From Sulfuricurvum sp. PD_MW2 (GTDB lineage: Bacteria > Campylobacterota > Campylobacteria > Campylobacterales > Sulfurimonadaceae), in the NCBI RefSeq assembly GCF_002633015.1, contig NZ_NSIU01000003.1:62001-126000 (forward strand): a stretch of DNA of 64,000 nucleotides, given 5' to 3'. The position numbers were made by a program, and so were the translations under genes. Below are positions 28,617 to 37,933 of this stretch, one piece after another. Numbering within the stretch: the stretch's first letter is position 1; each line of letters starts with the position of its first letter. The notes under the pieces are model-generated. The model was given only the letters and a program-made list of their open reading frames with translations, did no database searches and had not been told where the DNA came from.

Positions 28617-28922
28617 CTATCCTCGCATTGAATTCATTTGATCTAAATCGATCTTACCGGTACGTTTGTACCATACGATGAGAAGCCCAAGTCCGATTGC
28701 TACTTCCGATGCGGCAATCGCGATAATAAAAAAGGCAAACATTTGCCCGCTCAAGTCGCCGATATAATGAGAAATTGCTGCAAAAGCAATATTCGTTGCA
28801 TTCAATAAAATCTCTGTTGCGAAAAAGAGCATCAAAAGGTTCTTACGGCGCATTACACCGATCAAACCGATTACAAATAATACACTTGCTAGCACAAGAT
28901 AATGGGTCAGTGTAATTGCCAT
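28617..28922 (-). CDS. nuoK: Complex I subunit NuoK
   Basis: NuoK is a 101-residue protein with three membrane spans near the quinone site. The conserved glutamates are in LLMLFFATEILLNATNIAF and the EVAIGLGLLIVWYK segment. Its start overlaps the nuoJ stop by one base. Confidence 0.96.
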   Translation of the reverse strand: MAITLTHYLVLASVLFVIGLIGVMRRKNLLMLFFATEILLNATNIAFAAISHYIGDLSGQMFAFFIIAIAASEVAIGLGLLIVWYKRTGKIDLDQMNSMRG

Positions 28923-29500
28923 CAGTGTCCTCCTGCTTCTGGTTCAAAACCTTCGTCCAAACCATCAATCTCTTCTTCTTTCATCAATGTCAACGATTTG
29001 TCCATTTTCTTACCGGCCAAAACGATCCCTCCGATCATTGCAACAAGTAACATTACGGCTGCAAGTTCAAACGGAACCAAATATTTGGTGAATAACACCA
29101 TACCGACGGCTTGTGAATTTCCAACGTTTTCTTGGATCGGATAAAGCGCTTGAATATTGTTAGAGACGATAGGAGCTACGAAAATCGCAACAACCATAAC
29201 GGCTGCCAATACGCCTAAAACAAAAACGATACGCGGGTTCGTCCGTTTTTCAACAACATTACGTGTTGTATCGAAAAACATCATCCCAAAAGCGTACAAT
29301 GCCATAACCGCACCGGTATAGACGATAATTTGGATTGCACCCAAAAAGTCGGCACCCAATATAAAGAAAAATGCCGAGATAAAAATCATCCCTGCCGCCA
29401 TTGCGGTAATCGCATATAGCGCTTGACTCGTCATAACGGTGATAGTAAACATCACGATCGTGAGAGCCGCAAATAGATAAAAAGCAATTGCTTCAAACAT
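28922..29500 (-). CDS. nuoJ: Complex I subunit NuoJ
   Basis: NuoJ is a membrane-arm subunit of 192 residues with five spans. The third helix carries the conserved GADFLGAIQIIVYTGAVMAL segment thought to couple quinone chemistry to pumping. The acidic C-terminal tail (MKEEEIDGLDEGFEPEAGGH) is an extension after the last span. It lies 9 bases after nuoI. Confidence 0.95.
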   Translation of the reverse strand: MFEAIAFYLFAALTIVMFTITVMTSQALYAITAMAAGMIFISAFFFILGADFLGAIQIIVYTGAVMALYAFGMMFFDTTRNVVEKRTNPRIVFVLGVLAAVMVVAIFVAPIVSNNIQALYPIQENVGNSQAVGMVLFTKYLVPFELAAVMLLVAMIGGIVLAGKKMDKSLTLMKEEEIDGLDEGFEPEAGGH

Positions 29501-29509
29501 TCCTACTCC

Positions 29510-30133
29510 TTAATATGCCAACGGGGTCTTTTTGACCGACTCGTCGCTTCCTGGGATGATGGCACCGAAGCCCGGATACTCGGCTTGCTGCCCTGCTTTT
29601 AACATATCAAGCGGTGTAAGCATGTCATCTTTGATGACGAAATGTGCACGCTGTTCCGATGCATTTTCATAACGCTGTCCATGAACAATCGCAAGTTCCG
29701 GACATACCTCTGCACAATAACCGCAGAAAATACAGCGCCCAAGATTGATGCTGTATTCGGTTACCTCTTTACGGCTGTTCTCGTCGATGCGTGTGTCCAT
29801 TCGGATACAATCGGAGATGCAGATTTTTTCGCACAATCCGCATCCGATACAACGCTCATACCCCGATTCCCATAAGCGTAAAAGCTTATGTACGGCACGG
29901 TAACGCGGTCCGATCGGGAGCTTTTCCATTGGGTATTGGACTGTATGGATGTCAAACTTGATCATCTCTCTCATAACAACCCATAGTCCGACAAAAAGTT
30001 CACCGCTAAACGTACGTTTAACCACTTGTTTAAATTTATCCCATCCCGTGGTTGGATAGTTTTCTATATCGACGTAATAATACGCCGATGATTCATTTAC
30101 ATTACGGTCCGTAAATACTTCTTCATGGTGCAT
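29510..30133 (-). CDS. nuoI: Complex I subunit NuoI (two [4Fe-4S] clusters)
   Basis: NuoI passes electrons from NuoG to the terminal cluster in NuoB through clusters N6a and N6b. The 207-residue protein has CIGCGLCEKICISDC and CIFCGYCAEVCPELA; the first lacks the usual Pro after the fourth Cys but keeps all ligands. An N-terminal region of about 60 residues precedes the ferredoxin domain. It is 12 bases downstream of nuoH. Confidence 0.95.
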   Translation of the reverse strand: MHHEEVFTDRNVNESSAYYYVDIENYPTTGWDKFKQVVKRTFSGELFVGLWVVMREMIKFDIHTVQYPMEKLPIGPRYRAVHKLLRLWESGYERCIGCGLCEKICISDCIRMDTRIDENSRKEVTEYSINLGRCIFCGYCAEVCPELAIVHGQRYENASEQRAHFVIKDDMLTPLDMLKAGQQAEYPGFGAIIPGSDESVKKTPLAY

Positions 30134-30145
30134 AATCCAACCTCC

Positions 30146-31135
30146 TTAGAACATCATCACGATACCGGTGGCAACAACGTTGAGCACCGCGATCGGCATT
30201 AAAACTTTCCAACACAACCACATCAACTGGTCAGGTCGAATATCCGGCCAGGCAGCACGTGTCCAGAGGAAAAAGAAAAAGAAAAAAGACACTTTCAACA
30301 AGAGCTGAACCGCACCCGCGATCGTACCGTCACCGAAGCCACCCAAAAAGACGATGGAAATGACAAACGAGATAAAGAACATATTCGCGTATTCACCGAT
30401 GAAAAACATCCCCCAACGCATACCTGAATACTCCGTCCCAAAACCGTCAATAATCTCGTGATCGTTTGCAACGAGGTGAAACGGTGTACGCCCTGTTTCC
30501 GCAAATGCCGCAATCCAGAACAATACGAACGCAACCGGTTGTGACCATACGATCCAATGGGTTATTCCGCCTGCTTGATAGTTATTGATATCGATCAAGG
30601 ATAATGATCCCACCATCATGAGCGGTGCCAATAATGCAAGACCCGTAATAACTTCATACGAAATAAAAATTGCCGCACTACGTGCCGCAGAGATCAATGA
30701 CCATTTATTTGCTGATGCCATCCCCCCAAGGAGTGGTCCATACAATCCGATTGCCATAATTCCAAGAACGTACAAAATACCGACATTGATATCCGCAACG
30801 ATCGGATGAACGGTATAGCCGAACGCCGTAAATTGCGGCCAGAACGGAATCGCTGCTGATGCCATAAAAGCCGTTGCTGCAGTGATAACCGGTGCAATTT
30901 TAAAGATCGGTTTAACAACATTTTGGGGAACGATATCCTCTTTGGTAAAAAGTTTGATCCCATCGGCAGCTACTTGAAGCAATCCGTATGGTCCTACGTG
31001 CATAGGCCCAAGACGGCGTTGCATGAACGCCAATACTTTACGCTCAAAATAGGTCCCAAGACCCGCAAGCGCTGAGAAGATTAACAAGATTACAACGATT
31101 TTTGCAATCGTCTCGATAATGAATGCTACATCCAT
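30146..31135 (-). CDS. nuoH: Complex I subunit NuoH
   Basis: NuoH forms the quinone tunnel at the joint between the arms. The 329-residue protein with eight spans carries ERKVLAFMQRRLGPMHVGPYGLLQ, then AETGRTPFHLVANDHEIIDGF, and the GMRWGMFFIGEYANMF loop. A run of six phenylalanines (SFFFFFFLW) near the C terminus comes from an A/G-rich stretch on the plus strand. It follows the first NuoG gene by 3 bases. Confidence 0.96.
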   Translation of the reverse strand: MDVAFIIETIAKIVVILLIFSALAGLGTYFERKVLAFMQRRLGPMHVGPYGLLQVAADGIKLFTKEDIVPQNVVKPIFKIAPVITAATAFMASAAIPFWPQFTAFGYTVHPIVADINVGILYVLGIMAIGLYGPLLGGMASANKWSLISAARSAAIFISYEVITGLALLAPLMMVGSLSLIDINNYQAGGITHWIVWSQPVAFVLFWIAAFAETGRTPFHLVANDHEIIDGFGTEYSGMRWGMFFIGEYANMFFISFVISIVFLGGFGDGTIAGAVQLLLKVSFFFFFFLWTRAAWPDIRPDQLMWLCWKVLMPIAVLNVVATGIVMMF

Positions 31136-31138
31136 GCT

Positions 31139-33625
31139 TTACACCTTTTGAATTGATACACTGGCAAAACGGTAACCGTCAAACAGTGCTTCAGAATTAA
31201 TCTCAGTATCAAATGTCGGAAGATACGCTATATCTCCCTCAATTTTACCGTCTTTGATAACCGCCACATTCATTTCACCTCGAGAGGTTTTAACGTTAAC
31301 ACGGTCTCCTTCGCTCCAGCCTGACGCTTCCATTGCAGAGGCAGATACGTACAATCCGCCTTTGCTCTGAAGTTGATGTGCACGTGCGGTAAACGGAGAA
31401 AATTGAAGTACCGGATTAGCCAAATAGACCACTTTTTCGTTCATCGCTTTAGCAGCATCGAATGTCTTAACACTCTCATCGCCACTTGTAGCAACATCTT
31501 GAATATCGAGCATATAACCGCGAACCTCTTCACCCGCATTGGTGTAATGATTTGGAAGTGCATCAAAATCAAGCGCTTTAAATCCTGCACTACGAGGAAG
31601 CTGAGCGGTATACTCAACCGTATATTTTGCATTCATTCCAAGTGCGTTGGCAATATCATTCAAGACATATCCGCCATACGGCAATGCCGCATTGGTTGGA
31701 TTAACCTGCTTGTCAATCCCGGTAAATGTCCCCTCTTGTTGATTCAATGATGGCATATCCAAATCGCCCTCGCCGAGTGCGCTAAGGGTGAAATTACCTA
31801 CGGTGTTATACCCAATAGTATAGTTTCCGCATTCTGCGTCAAGATCACAAATCATTGCTACACCGAGTGTGTTAGAGAGATTTGGAATCATCGTCACGTT
31901 AAACGATGTGTATTTTTCGATCAAAGCAACCAAACGGGCACAATTTGCCGAATTCGGGTGAGTATAGAGATCCGGACCGACCATCAATGCGAAGCTCTCT
32001 TTTTTCGCCAAATATTTGGTTAATGTATCGGCGAAACCAGCCGGCGCATTCAAAAGGGCAAAAAGGGCATTGTCATCTACTTCAACCTCTTTCGAGATTT
32101 TTTTCTTGATGGTTTTCGTAACCTCTTCGCTCACCTCTTCTTCGACGCCGGTCTCTTCGTTGAGCACTTTTTTCACAACTGTTTCGGTCACTTTTTCATC
32201 AACGCTCTCTTCAACAGTCACGGTTTTTGACGAATGGAAGGTTGCAAGGTACTCAACTACCGATGCAGGCATGTGATCTTTATCTCCGAAAAGATCGAGC
32301 AATAAATAAAGTGCAGCCTCTTCCATCATCGGTGCATGGTTGAACTGAGTGATATTTTTGGACATCCCCTCAACGACCGGATCGTTGATCGGGTGGAAAT
32401 AAAGTCCTGCTCCTTTGTTCATCGAGAGGGCATTATTCATTGCAAAACGGGCATTCGGGTTATCGGTTTTGAGTGCACTTCCGATTGAGACGACAAAATC
32501 CGCTGCATGAACCGCTTTAAGATCTCCGCTGTACAGTGACTTTCCGCTGATTGCACTGTAATCACTCAAGAACGTTTTGAATGCCAATGCTTCATTGTTT
32601 ACCAAACGATAACCGAATTTATCTTTCAGACGTTGAAGGATCAATGCCTCTTCATTGGTAATCGTCGAGGTGAATTTGATCGTATCGGCTTTTTTGAATG
32701 CATCCAGCGCTTTAATAAATGCTGCAGCATCTTTACTCACATTGCGATTTTCAAAATCATATCCGTAACGCCCCGCACCACAAAGAGAGACATAATTCCA
32801 TTCGTTTTTAACACGATAAATTTTTGGCTCCGTATCAACAATACTGGTGTGCTTGATGTCGTAACTGATTTGGCATCCCGCTGAACAATGGGCACACGTA
32901 GCCGGGATTTGTTTGTGTTCCCATGCATTTGAGGTGTATTGGTAATCACTGCTGACAAGAGCCCCTACCGGACAAACCGCGCTACATTCTCCACAGTTTG
33001 TACAATCAAGTTTGTCTCCGGCGTTCGGCGCAATAAGCGATTTATTGAGCTTATTCCACATTGCATAGGCATCTTTCGGCATTGTCTCTTTGAATGTTGC
33101 CTCAATCGCGTCACTTCCGCGTGCTACGGTAGAGAGTGCAGCGTCTCCGATCATATCTTTACAAACCGTAATACAACGCTCACACATGATACACAATGCA
33201 GGGTCATAGTGAATCAATCCCCAATCTTGTGCCGGTTTATGGGTATCTTTGATCGAATACGTTTGTGAATCAACTCCCACTTCAAGAGTGTAATTTTGAA
33301 GTTCACATTCACCTGATTGATCACATACACCACACTCTAATGGATGGTTGACATCGTAAACTTCCATAATGGCACGACGCTCTGCAAGAATGTTAGGAGT
33401 GGTTGTCGTAATATCCATCCCCTCTTTTGCTTTAGCATTACACGCGTAAACCTGTTTTCCGTCCGCTTCCACCAGACAGATACGGCATGCCAAAGTTGGC
33501 GAACAACGTGTCAAATAACAAATAGCCGGAATAAAGATACCATTCGCACGTGCCGCATTGAGGATGTATTCACCCTCTTGCGTTTTAATAGCACGACCGT
33601 CTATGGTAATCGTGATTTCATTCAT
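31139..33625 (-). CDS. nuoG: Complex I subunit NuoG, paralogue 2 (longer copy)
   Basis: NuoG carries the iron-sulfur chain between the electron input module and NuoI. In this 828-residue copy, cysteines for the N1b [2Fe-2S] cluster lie at about 36, 47, 50 and 62. N5 is HPLECGVCDQSGEC (His94 to Cys107). The ferredoxin pairs are CIMCERCITVC (145-155) and CTNCGECSAVCP (208-218). Cysteines 244, 247, 251 and 282 fit the extra N7 cluster. A molybdopterin-oxidoreductase-like domain follows, interrupted at about 468-518 by a Lys/Glu/Val-rich insert absent from the other copy. The start overlaps the other nuoG stop by 4 bases. Confidence 0.93.
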   Translation of the reverse strand: MNEITITIDGRAIKTQEGEYILNAARANGIFIPAICYLTRCSPTLACRICLVEADGKQVYACNAKAKEGMDITTTTPNILAERRAIMEVYDVNHPLECGVCDQSGECELQNYTLEVGVDSQTYSIKDTHKPAQDWGLIHYDPALCIMCERCITVCKDMIGDAALSTVARGSDAIEATFKETMPKDAYAMWNKLNKSLIAPNAGDKLDCTNCGECSAVCPVGALVSSDYQYTSNAWEHKQIPATCAHCSAGCQISYDIKHTSIVDTEPKIYRVKNEWNYVSLCGAGRYGYDFENRNVSKDAAAFIKALDAFKKADTIKFTSTITNEEALILQRLKDKFGYRLVNNEALAFKTFLSDYSAISGKSLYSGDLKAVHAADFVVSIGSALKTDNPNARFAMNNALSMNKGAGLYFHPINDPVVEGMSKNITQFNHAPMMEEAALYLLLDLFGDKDHMPASVVEYLATFHSSKTVTVEESVDEKVTETVVKKVLNEETGVEEEVSEEVTKTIKKKISKEVEVDDNALFALLNAPAGFADTLTKYLAKKESFALMVGPDLYTHPNSANCARLVALIEKYTSFNVTMIPNLSNTLGVAMICDLDAECGNYTIGYNTVGNFTLSALGEGDLDMPSLNQQEGTFTGIDKQVNPTNAALPYGGYVLNDIANALGMNAKYTVEYTAQLPRSAGFKALDFDALPNHYTNAGEEVRGYMLDIQDVATSGDESVKTFDAAKAMNEKVVYLANPVLQFSPFTARAHQLQSKGGLYVSASAMEASGWSEGDRVNVKTSRGEMNVAVIKDGKIEGDIAYLPTFDTEINSEALFDGYRFASVSIQKV

Positions 33626-35877
33626 GATTCACTCCCTACCCTCATAATTTTCACCTTTTCAAAACGGTATTGTTCATTTAAGCCGCCAAATCCGACATCA
33701 TATGTCGGAACCAGAGCAATCGTCCCTTTTAACGTGGAATCGAGTTTAAAAATCCGTTCTTGAGTGCTTTGAGGAAATTCAAGGCGAATTTTATCACCAT
33801 CGCTAATTTTTGCGGCAGCTGCAAATTGAGCTGAACCACTCAATACTGCCTCTTTTTCAAGCTGTTGAGCTTGAGCGGTATAACTGTTGAATTGATTGAT
33901 CGGATTACAGCGATAGACAACCGTTCCGTTAAATTCCGGCAAATCATCAATTTCGTCTAATACACCGTTTGCTTCGACATCGCAGTTTTCCAACAAGTAC
34001 CCTCGATTATCTTCTCCAAGAGTACTAAAGAAATTGCCGAGTTCATCGAATTCCATACCGTTGAACCCTTTTTCTTTCGGAAGCTTAGCCGTATAATCAA
34101 TCGTATTTTCTGCAACTACGCCAAGTGAGGAAGCGATCTCGTTCAACGTATATCCCTCAAACGAAACTGCAACGTTTGTCGGCAATACCTGATAGTTAAG
34201 GCTAACAAACGTCCCTTCTTGTTGATTAAGCGCCGGGAGTTTGAACATGGTATCGCTGAGTGAACCCATTGTATAATCACCTGCTGCGTTGTACCCGATG
34301 ACATTGCCACCGCCGTTATCAACATCCAAATCACAGATCAATGATACGCCTACGGTATTTATACTCGTCGGAACTACTACCACCGAAAACTCGCTATAGG
34401 TTTCGATCATGGCACACAAACGGGCGATATTGGCTGCACGTTTATGGGTTAATACATCGCTGCCGATCACAAGAGTTTTGCGTTTTGTGCGAACGAATGT
34501 TTTTGCAATGCGTGCCAATTCTTCATCTCCGACATTCGATTCGGCGCACAAATACCCCTCATCAAGATTATCAAAATAGCGTTGATTTTCATCACTCAAG
34601 TCTGAACCGCTGAGAAGTGTTTTAGCAAGCATTGCGACAACACCCTCTTCCGTGCCCACTTCGTATTTTACAAACTGCGTTACCACATTTTGCAAAAGAT
34701 CATCTTCCATCGGATGCATATAGACCACTTTTGCACCGTTATGACGAGCTGCAGTAGTCATAGCATAACGGAGAACCGGATTATCACTCGATACACGTCC
34801 GCCAATAACAATAATGCCATCGCTTTGTCGTAACGCGTCGATGCTTCCGCCAAAACCGCTTTTGCCGCTAATAGAGCTAAACGCGTTCATAAAATTCTGA
34901 TACGTTCTGGCTTCTTCGTTGTAGAGTTTGAGTCCCAATTTCTCTTTGAGCAATTGAAGAATCATTGCCTCTTCATTGGTAATCAATGAGCTAAATCGGA
35001 GTCCATCAGCATTTTTGATTGCTTCTAAAACCTTAGCAAATTCTGCTTCGTCTTTTGATCCCTCTATTGCGAAATCAAACCCAAAGCGTCCTGCTCCACA
35101 CAATGTCGTGTGTTCAAAATCATTCGTAACACGATAAATTTTCTCTTTGGCACCGAGTGAATTGGAAGTATGACGCACTTCGTACATCAATGAACATCCT
35201 GCCGAACAATGAGCACACGTTGCCGGAATTTTAGTAAGTTCCCAAGCATTTGCACTGTATTGAAACTGCGAACTGACCAATGCTCCAACCGGACATACCG
35301 CGATACACTCTCCACAGAACGTACAATCAAGCGTTTCGCTGTTTTTCGGAATCACAGACGATTTGTATCCACCGAATTGAAGTTCAATCGCATCATCTCC
35401 GATAATCTCATTACAGACATGGACACATTTTTCGCACAAAATACACAAAGAGGGATCATAATTGATCAATCCCCAGTGCTCAATCTTGCGATGTTGATCT
35501 TTTGCGCTGAAGTGTTGTGCCGAAACACCGAATTCCAAAGTTTTATTTTGTAAATCACATGCTCCGGATTTGTCACATACACCGCATTCTAACGGATGAT
35601 TGACATCATAAAGACGCATGATATTGGTGCGCTCCGCTTTCAATCTATCCGACTCAATCGTTACGGCAAGTCCTTCCGTCGGAGGGGTTTGACAGCTGAG
35701 AATCAGACCATCAGTTTTGTCGGTTTCAACGACACACAATCGGCACGATGCACACGGAGTTGTTTTTTCCAAATAACACATGGTCGGAATATAAAACCCT
35801 GCTTTTCGCGCCGCTTGAAGGATAGTTTCCCCTTTGAGAGCGGTGACATTTTGACCGTTAATCGTAAAATTAATCAT
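33622..35877 (-). CDS. nuoG: Complex I subunit NuoG, paralogue 1 (shorter copy)
   Basis: This second NuoG-type protein of 751 residues also holds a complete set of cluster ligands. They are the N-terminal [2Fe-2S] cysteines (TMCYLEKTTPCASCRLC), HPLECGVCDKSGAC, CILCEKCVHVC, CTFCGECIAVCP and the N7-type CAHCSAGC with a distal Cys in LCGAGRFGFDF. A molybdopterin-like domain without obvious cofactor residues follows. It is closest to the NuoF-like gene (10 bases). The sequence is clearly paralogous to the downstream copy yet only moderately similar, so this is not a recent duplication. Confidence 0.93.
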   Translation of the reverse strand: MINFTINGQNVTALKGETILQAARKAGFYIPTMCYLEKTTPCASCRLCVVETDKTDGLILSCQTPPTEGLAVTIESDRLKAERTNIMRLYDVNHPLECGVCDKSGACDLQNKTLEFGVSAQHFSAKDQHRKIEHWGLINYDPSLCILCEKCVHVCNEIIGDDAIELQFGGYKSSVIPKNSETLDCTFCGECIAVCPVGALVSSQFQYSANAWELTKIPATCAHCSAGCSLMYEVRHTSNSLGAKEKIYRVTNDFEHTTLCGAGRFGFDFAIEGSKDEAEFAKVLEAIKNADGLRFSSLITNEEAMILQLLKEKLGLKLYNEEARTYQNFMNAFSSISGKSGFGGSIDALRQSDGIIVIGGRVSSDNPVLRYAMTTAARHNGAKVVYMHPMEDDLLQNVVTQFVKYEVGTEEGVVAMLAKTLLSGSDLSDENQRYFDNLDEGYLCAESNVGDEELARIAKTFVRTKRKTLVIGSDVLTHKRAANIARLCAMIETYSEFSVVVVPTSINTVGVSLICDLDVDNGGGNVIGYNAAGDYTMGSLSDTMFKLPALNQQEGTFVSLNYQVLPTNVAVSFEGYTLNEIASSLGVVAENTIDYTAKLPKEKGFNGMEFDELGNFFSTLGEDNRGYLLENCDVEANGVLDEIDDLPEFNGTVVYRCNPINQFNSYTAQAQQLEKEAVLSGSAQFAAAAKISDGDKIRLEFPQSTQERIFKLDSTLKGTIALVPTYDVGFGGLNEQYRFEKVKIMRVGSES

Positions 35878-35887
35878 CCATCCCTCC

Positions 35888-37924
35888 TTAGTGCGCGATC
35901 ATCGCGATATAGTAACAACGCATACAGCGCTCTGCTTCTGAGAGCGCCTCTTCTTGCGTAAAGCCGTATTTGACTTCTCGGTTATTGTCGCGCCGCTCAT
36001 CCACGGTGAGTACCTCACTGTGTTGACGCGGCAATCCAGGAAGCCACCCTTGTATTTTCTCTTTTTTATTATAGACTTTGAATTTACGGAGATGATCTTC
36101 CATAATCTCTTCATCGGTTAGTTTAATTTCGTCGTTCACGACATAACGGCTGATAACCGATGCCGCACGTTTGGCTTGTCCGACTGCATTGACGATCGTC
36201 ATCGGGCCGTATTCACAATCCCCCGCCGCAAAGATCCCTTTGCGTGAAGTCATATAGTCTTTCCCGTTGGTTTTGATCGTTGCCCATGAGGTACGTTCGA
36301 TCTCCCACTCTTCCGGAAGAAGTTTTAAATCAGCACTTTGAGAAACGGCTGGAATAAGGTAATCACACTCCATCTCAAAGCTTGCTCCTTCGATTTTCTC
36401 CAACGTCGGACGTCCGCCGTTTGGATCAGGGACGAGCTCAAAACGATCCACTACAAGCGATTTAAGGACATCGTTCTCATCTTTCATCGCCGCAACCGCC
36501 GAGTGAAAAATAAATTCAACACCCTCTTCAACCGCTTCGTGGTACTCTTCATACGTCGTATTTTTAATAATCGTCGCTTCATCACGTCGATAGAGCATCA
36601 CCACTTTTTTGGCGTTAGCACGGATCGCACAACGGACAACGTCCATCGAGGTAAATCCTCCCCCGACACACACGAGCGTTTTACCGGTTAAATCGACAAA
36701 GTCTGTCGGCAGCATATGACGTTTTTGATCGGCTTCTGGAACCATGATGTCGTATTTGACTTGGAGATTGACTTTATCCAAAAAGTCGATTGCTCCCCAA
36801 TACCCCTGAATCTCGGCGCGTTCATTGTCACAATAGACTTTTTTCGAGATACGAGTACCCGTCGCCACCAACGTCGCGTCATACTCATTCTCGAACTGAC
36901 GCATCATATCAGCGGTCACTTTGGTATTGGTGATAAAATTCACCCCCAAAGAGCGAACCGCTTCTATGTCTTGGTTGTATTTATCAATCGGCATACGGTA
37001 TTCAGGAACACCGACCGCAACCTCACCGCCGAGAACCGGAAGCTCTTCGTAAACATCAACGTCAATACCGTCCAAGGCTAAATAGTACGCACCCGTCAAT
37101 CCCGCAGGCCCGGCACCGATAATCGCCACTTTTTTCCCGATGGAAGGTTTTTTCTCACTCGGATGGAAAAATCCGAAACCGTGATCAGTTTCATAATCGG
37201 CACCGAGACGTTTGAGTTCCATAATCGAAATCGGCTCATCGAGATTCGTACGGCGGCACTCTGTCTCACACGGATGAGGACAAACACGTCCGCACGTATG
37301 CGCTAACGGCATTGTTTGACGCGTCGCCATCAATGAATCATCAAAACGCAAATCGCGAACACCTTCGATATATGCCGGAATATCGACGTGTGCAGGACAA
37401 GCATCCATACACGGAGCAGTGATTTTAGCGATATAGCTGGTATCTTCCAAATGGTAGTGTTTGGACGCTTTTTGGTTCTCGATACACGCCATAAACTCCG
37501 ACTCAAAATGAGTCATAAGGTCCAATAGCGGATTGGGAACCGTTTTGCCGATTTCGCATTTAGAGGTCTCTTGCATCGTGCGAGACACCTCTTTAAGGTG
37601 CTCCATATCCGATACAGATCCCTCTCCGCGAGCGATTTTGTCAAGCAAGTCGTACAAAATACGTCCGCCCCATCGCCCCGGTGCACATCGTCCGCACGCT
37701 TCAGAATAAACCTGATACTGCGCCGCATACTCGGTTGCGAGACGAACGACGTCTACATCCGGGTTAAATAAAGCGACACCGTCCCATCCGATAAACGCTT
37801 TGGATGATGCGTGCTCGTTATATTCCAACGGAAGGTTGTAAGCAGAGTTTTCCCAACTATCTTCATTCTTGCCGATGTTGTTGATCTGCTCGCCCCGCCA
37901 TGTGGAGAAATAGACTTTACTCAC
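35888..37924 (-). CDS. NuoF substitute: NuoF [4Fe-4S] domain fused to a GltD-like FAD/NAD(P) oxidoreductase
   Basis: Residues 1-150 resemble only the C-terminal iron-sulfur domain of NuoF (ACGRCAPGRWGG and CEIGKTVPNPLL). The FMN/NADH-binding and SLBB parts are missing. Of the four N3 ligands, Cys77, Cys80 and Cys123 are kept but the third (position 83) is Gly. Residues 165-678 are a GltD-type flavoprotein: PCMDACPAHVDIPAY and CGRVCPHPCETECRR (further [4Fe-4S] ligands), FAD motif GAGPAGLTGAYYL (270-), NAD(P) motif VGGGFTSMDVV and GDCEYGPMTIVNAVGQAKRAA. It sits where nuoF should be, between the small NuoE-like gene and nuoG. It probably feeds electrons to complex I from NADPH, ferredoxin or another donor; the donor is inference. 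Confidence 0.88.
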   Translation of the reverse strand: MSKVYFSTWRGEQINNIGKNEDSWENSAYNLPLEYNEHASSKAFIGWDGVALFNPDVDVVRLATEYAAQYQVYSEACGRCAPGRWGGRILYDLLDKIARGEGSVSDMEHLKEVSRTMQETSKCEIGKTVPNPLLDLMTHFESEFMACIENQKASKHYHLEDTSYIAKITAPCMDACPAHVDIPAYIEGVRDLRFDDSLMATRQTMPLAHTCGRVCPHPCETECRRTNLDEPISIMELKRLGADYETDHGFGFFHPSEKKPSIGKKVAIIGAGPAGLTGAYYLALDGIDVDVYEELPVLGGEVAVGVPEYRMPIDKYNQDIEAVRSLGVNFITNTKVTADMMRQFENEYDATLVATGTRISKKVYCDNERAEIQGYWGAIDFLDKVNLQVKYDIMVPEADQKRHMLPTDFVDLTGKTLVCVGGGFTSMDVVRCAIRANAKKVVMLYRRDEATIIKNTTYEEYHEAVEEGVEFIFHSAVAAMKDENDVLKSLVVDRFELVPDPNGGRPTLEKIEGASFEMECDYLIPAVSQSADLKLLPEEWEIERTSWATIKTNGKDYMTSRKGIFAAGDCEYGPMTIVNAVGQAKRAASVISRYVVNDEIKLTDEEIMEDHLRKFKVYNKKEKIQGWLPGLPRQHSEVLTVDERRDNNREVKYGFTQEEALSEAERCMRCYYIAMIAH

Positions 37925-37933
37925 AAGGTTTCC

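Noticed and set aside
30278-30300. A/G-rich tract in nuoH giving six phenylalanines
   Set aside because: Interrupted by G at intervals, so not a true homopolymer, and located in a membrane helix where Phe is tolerated.
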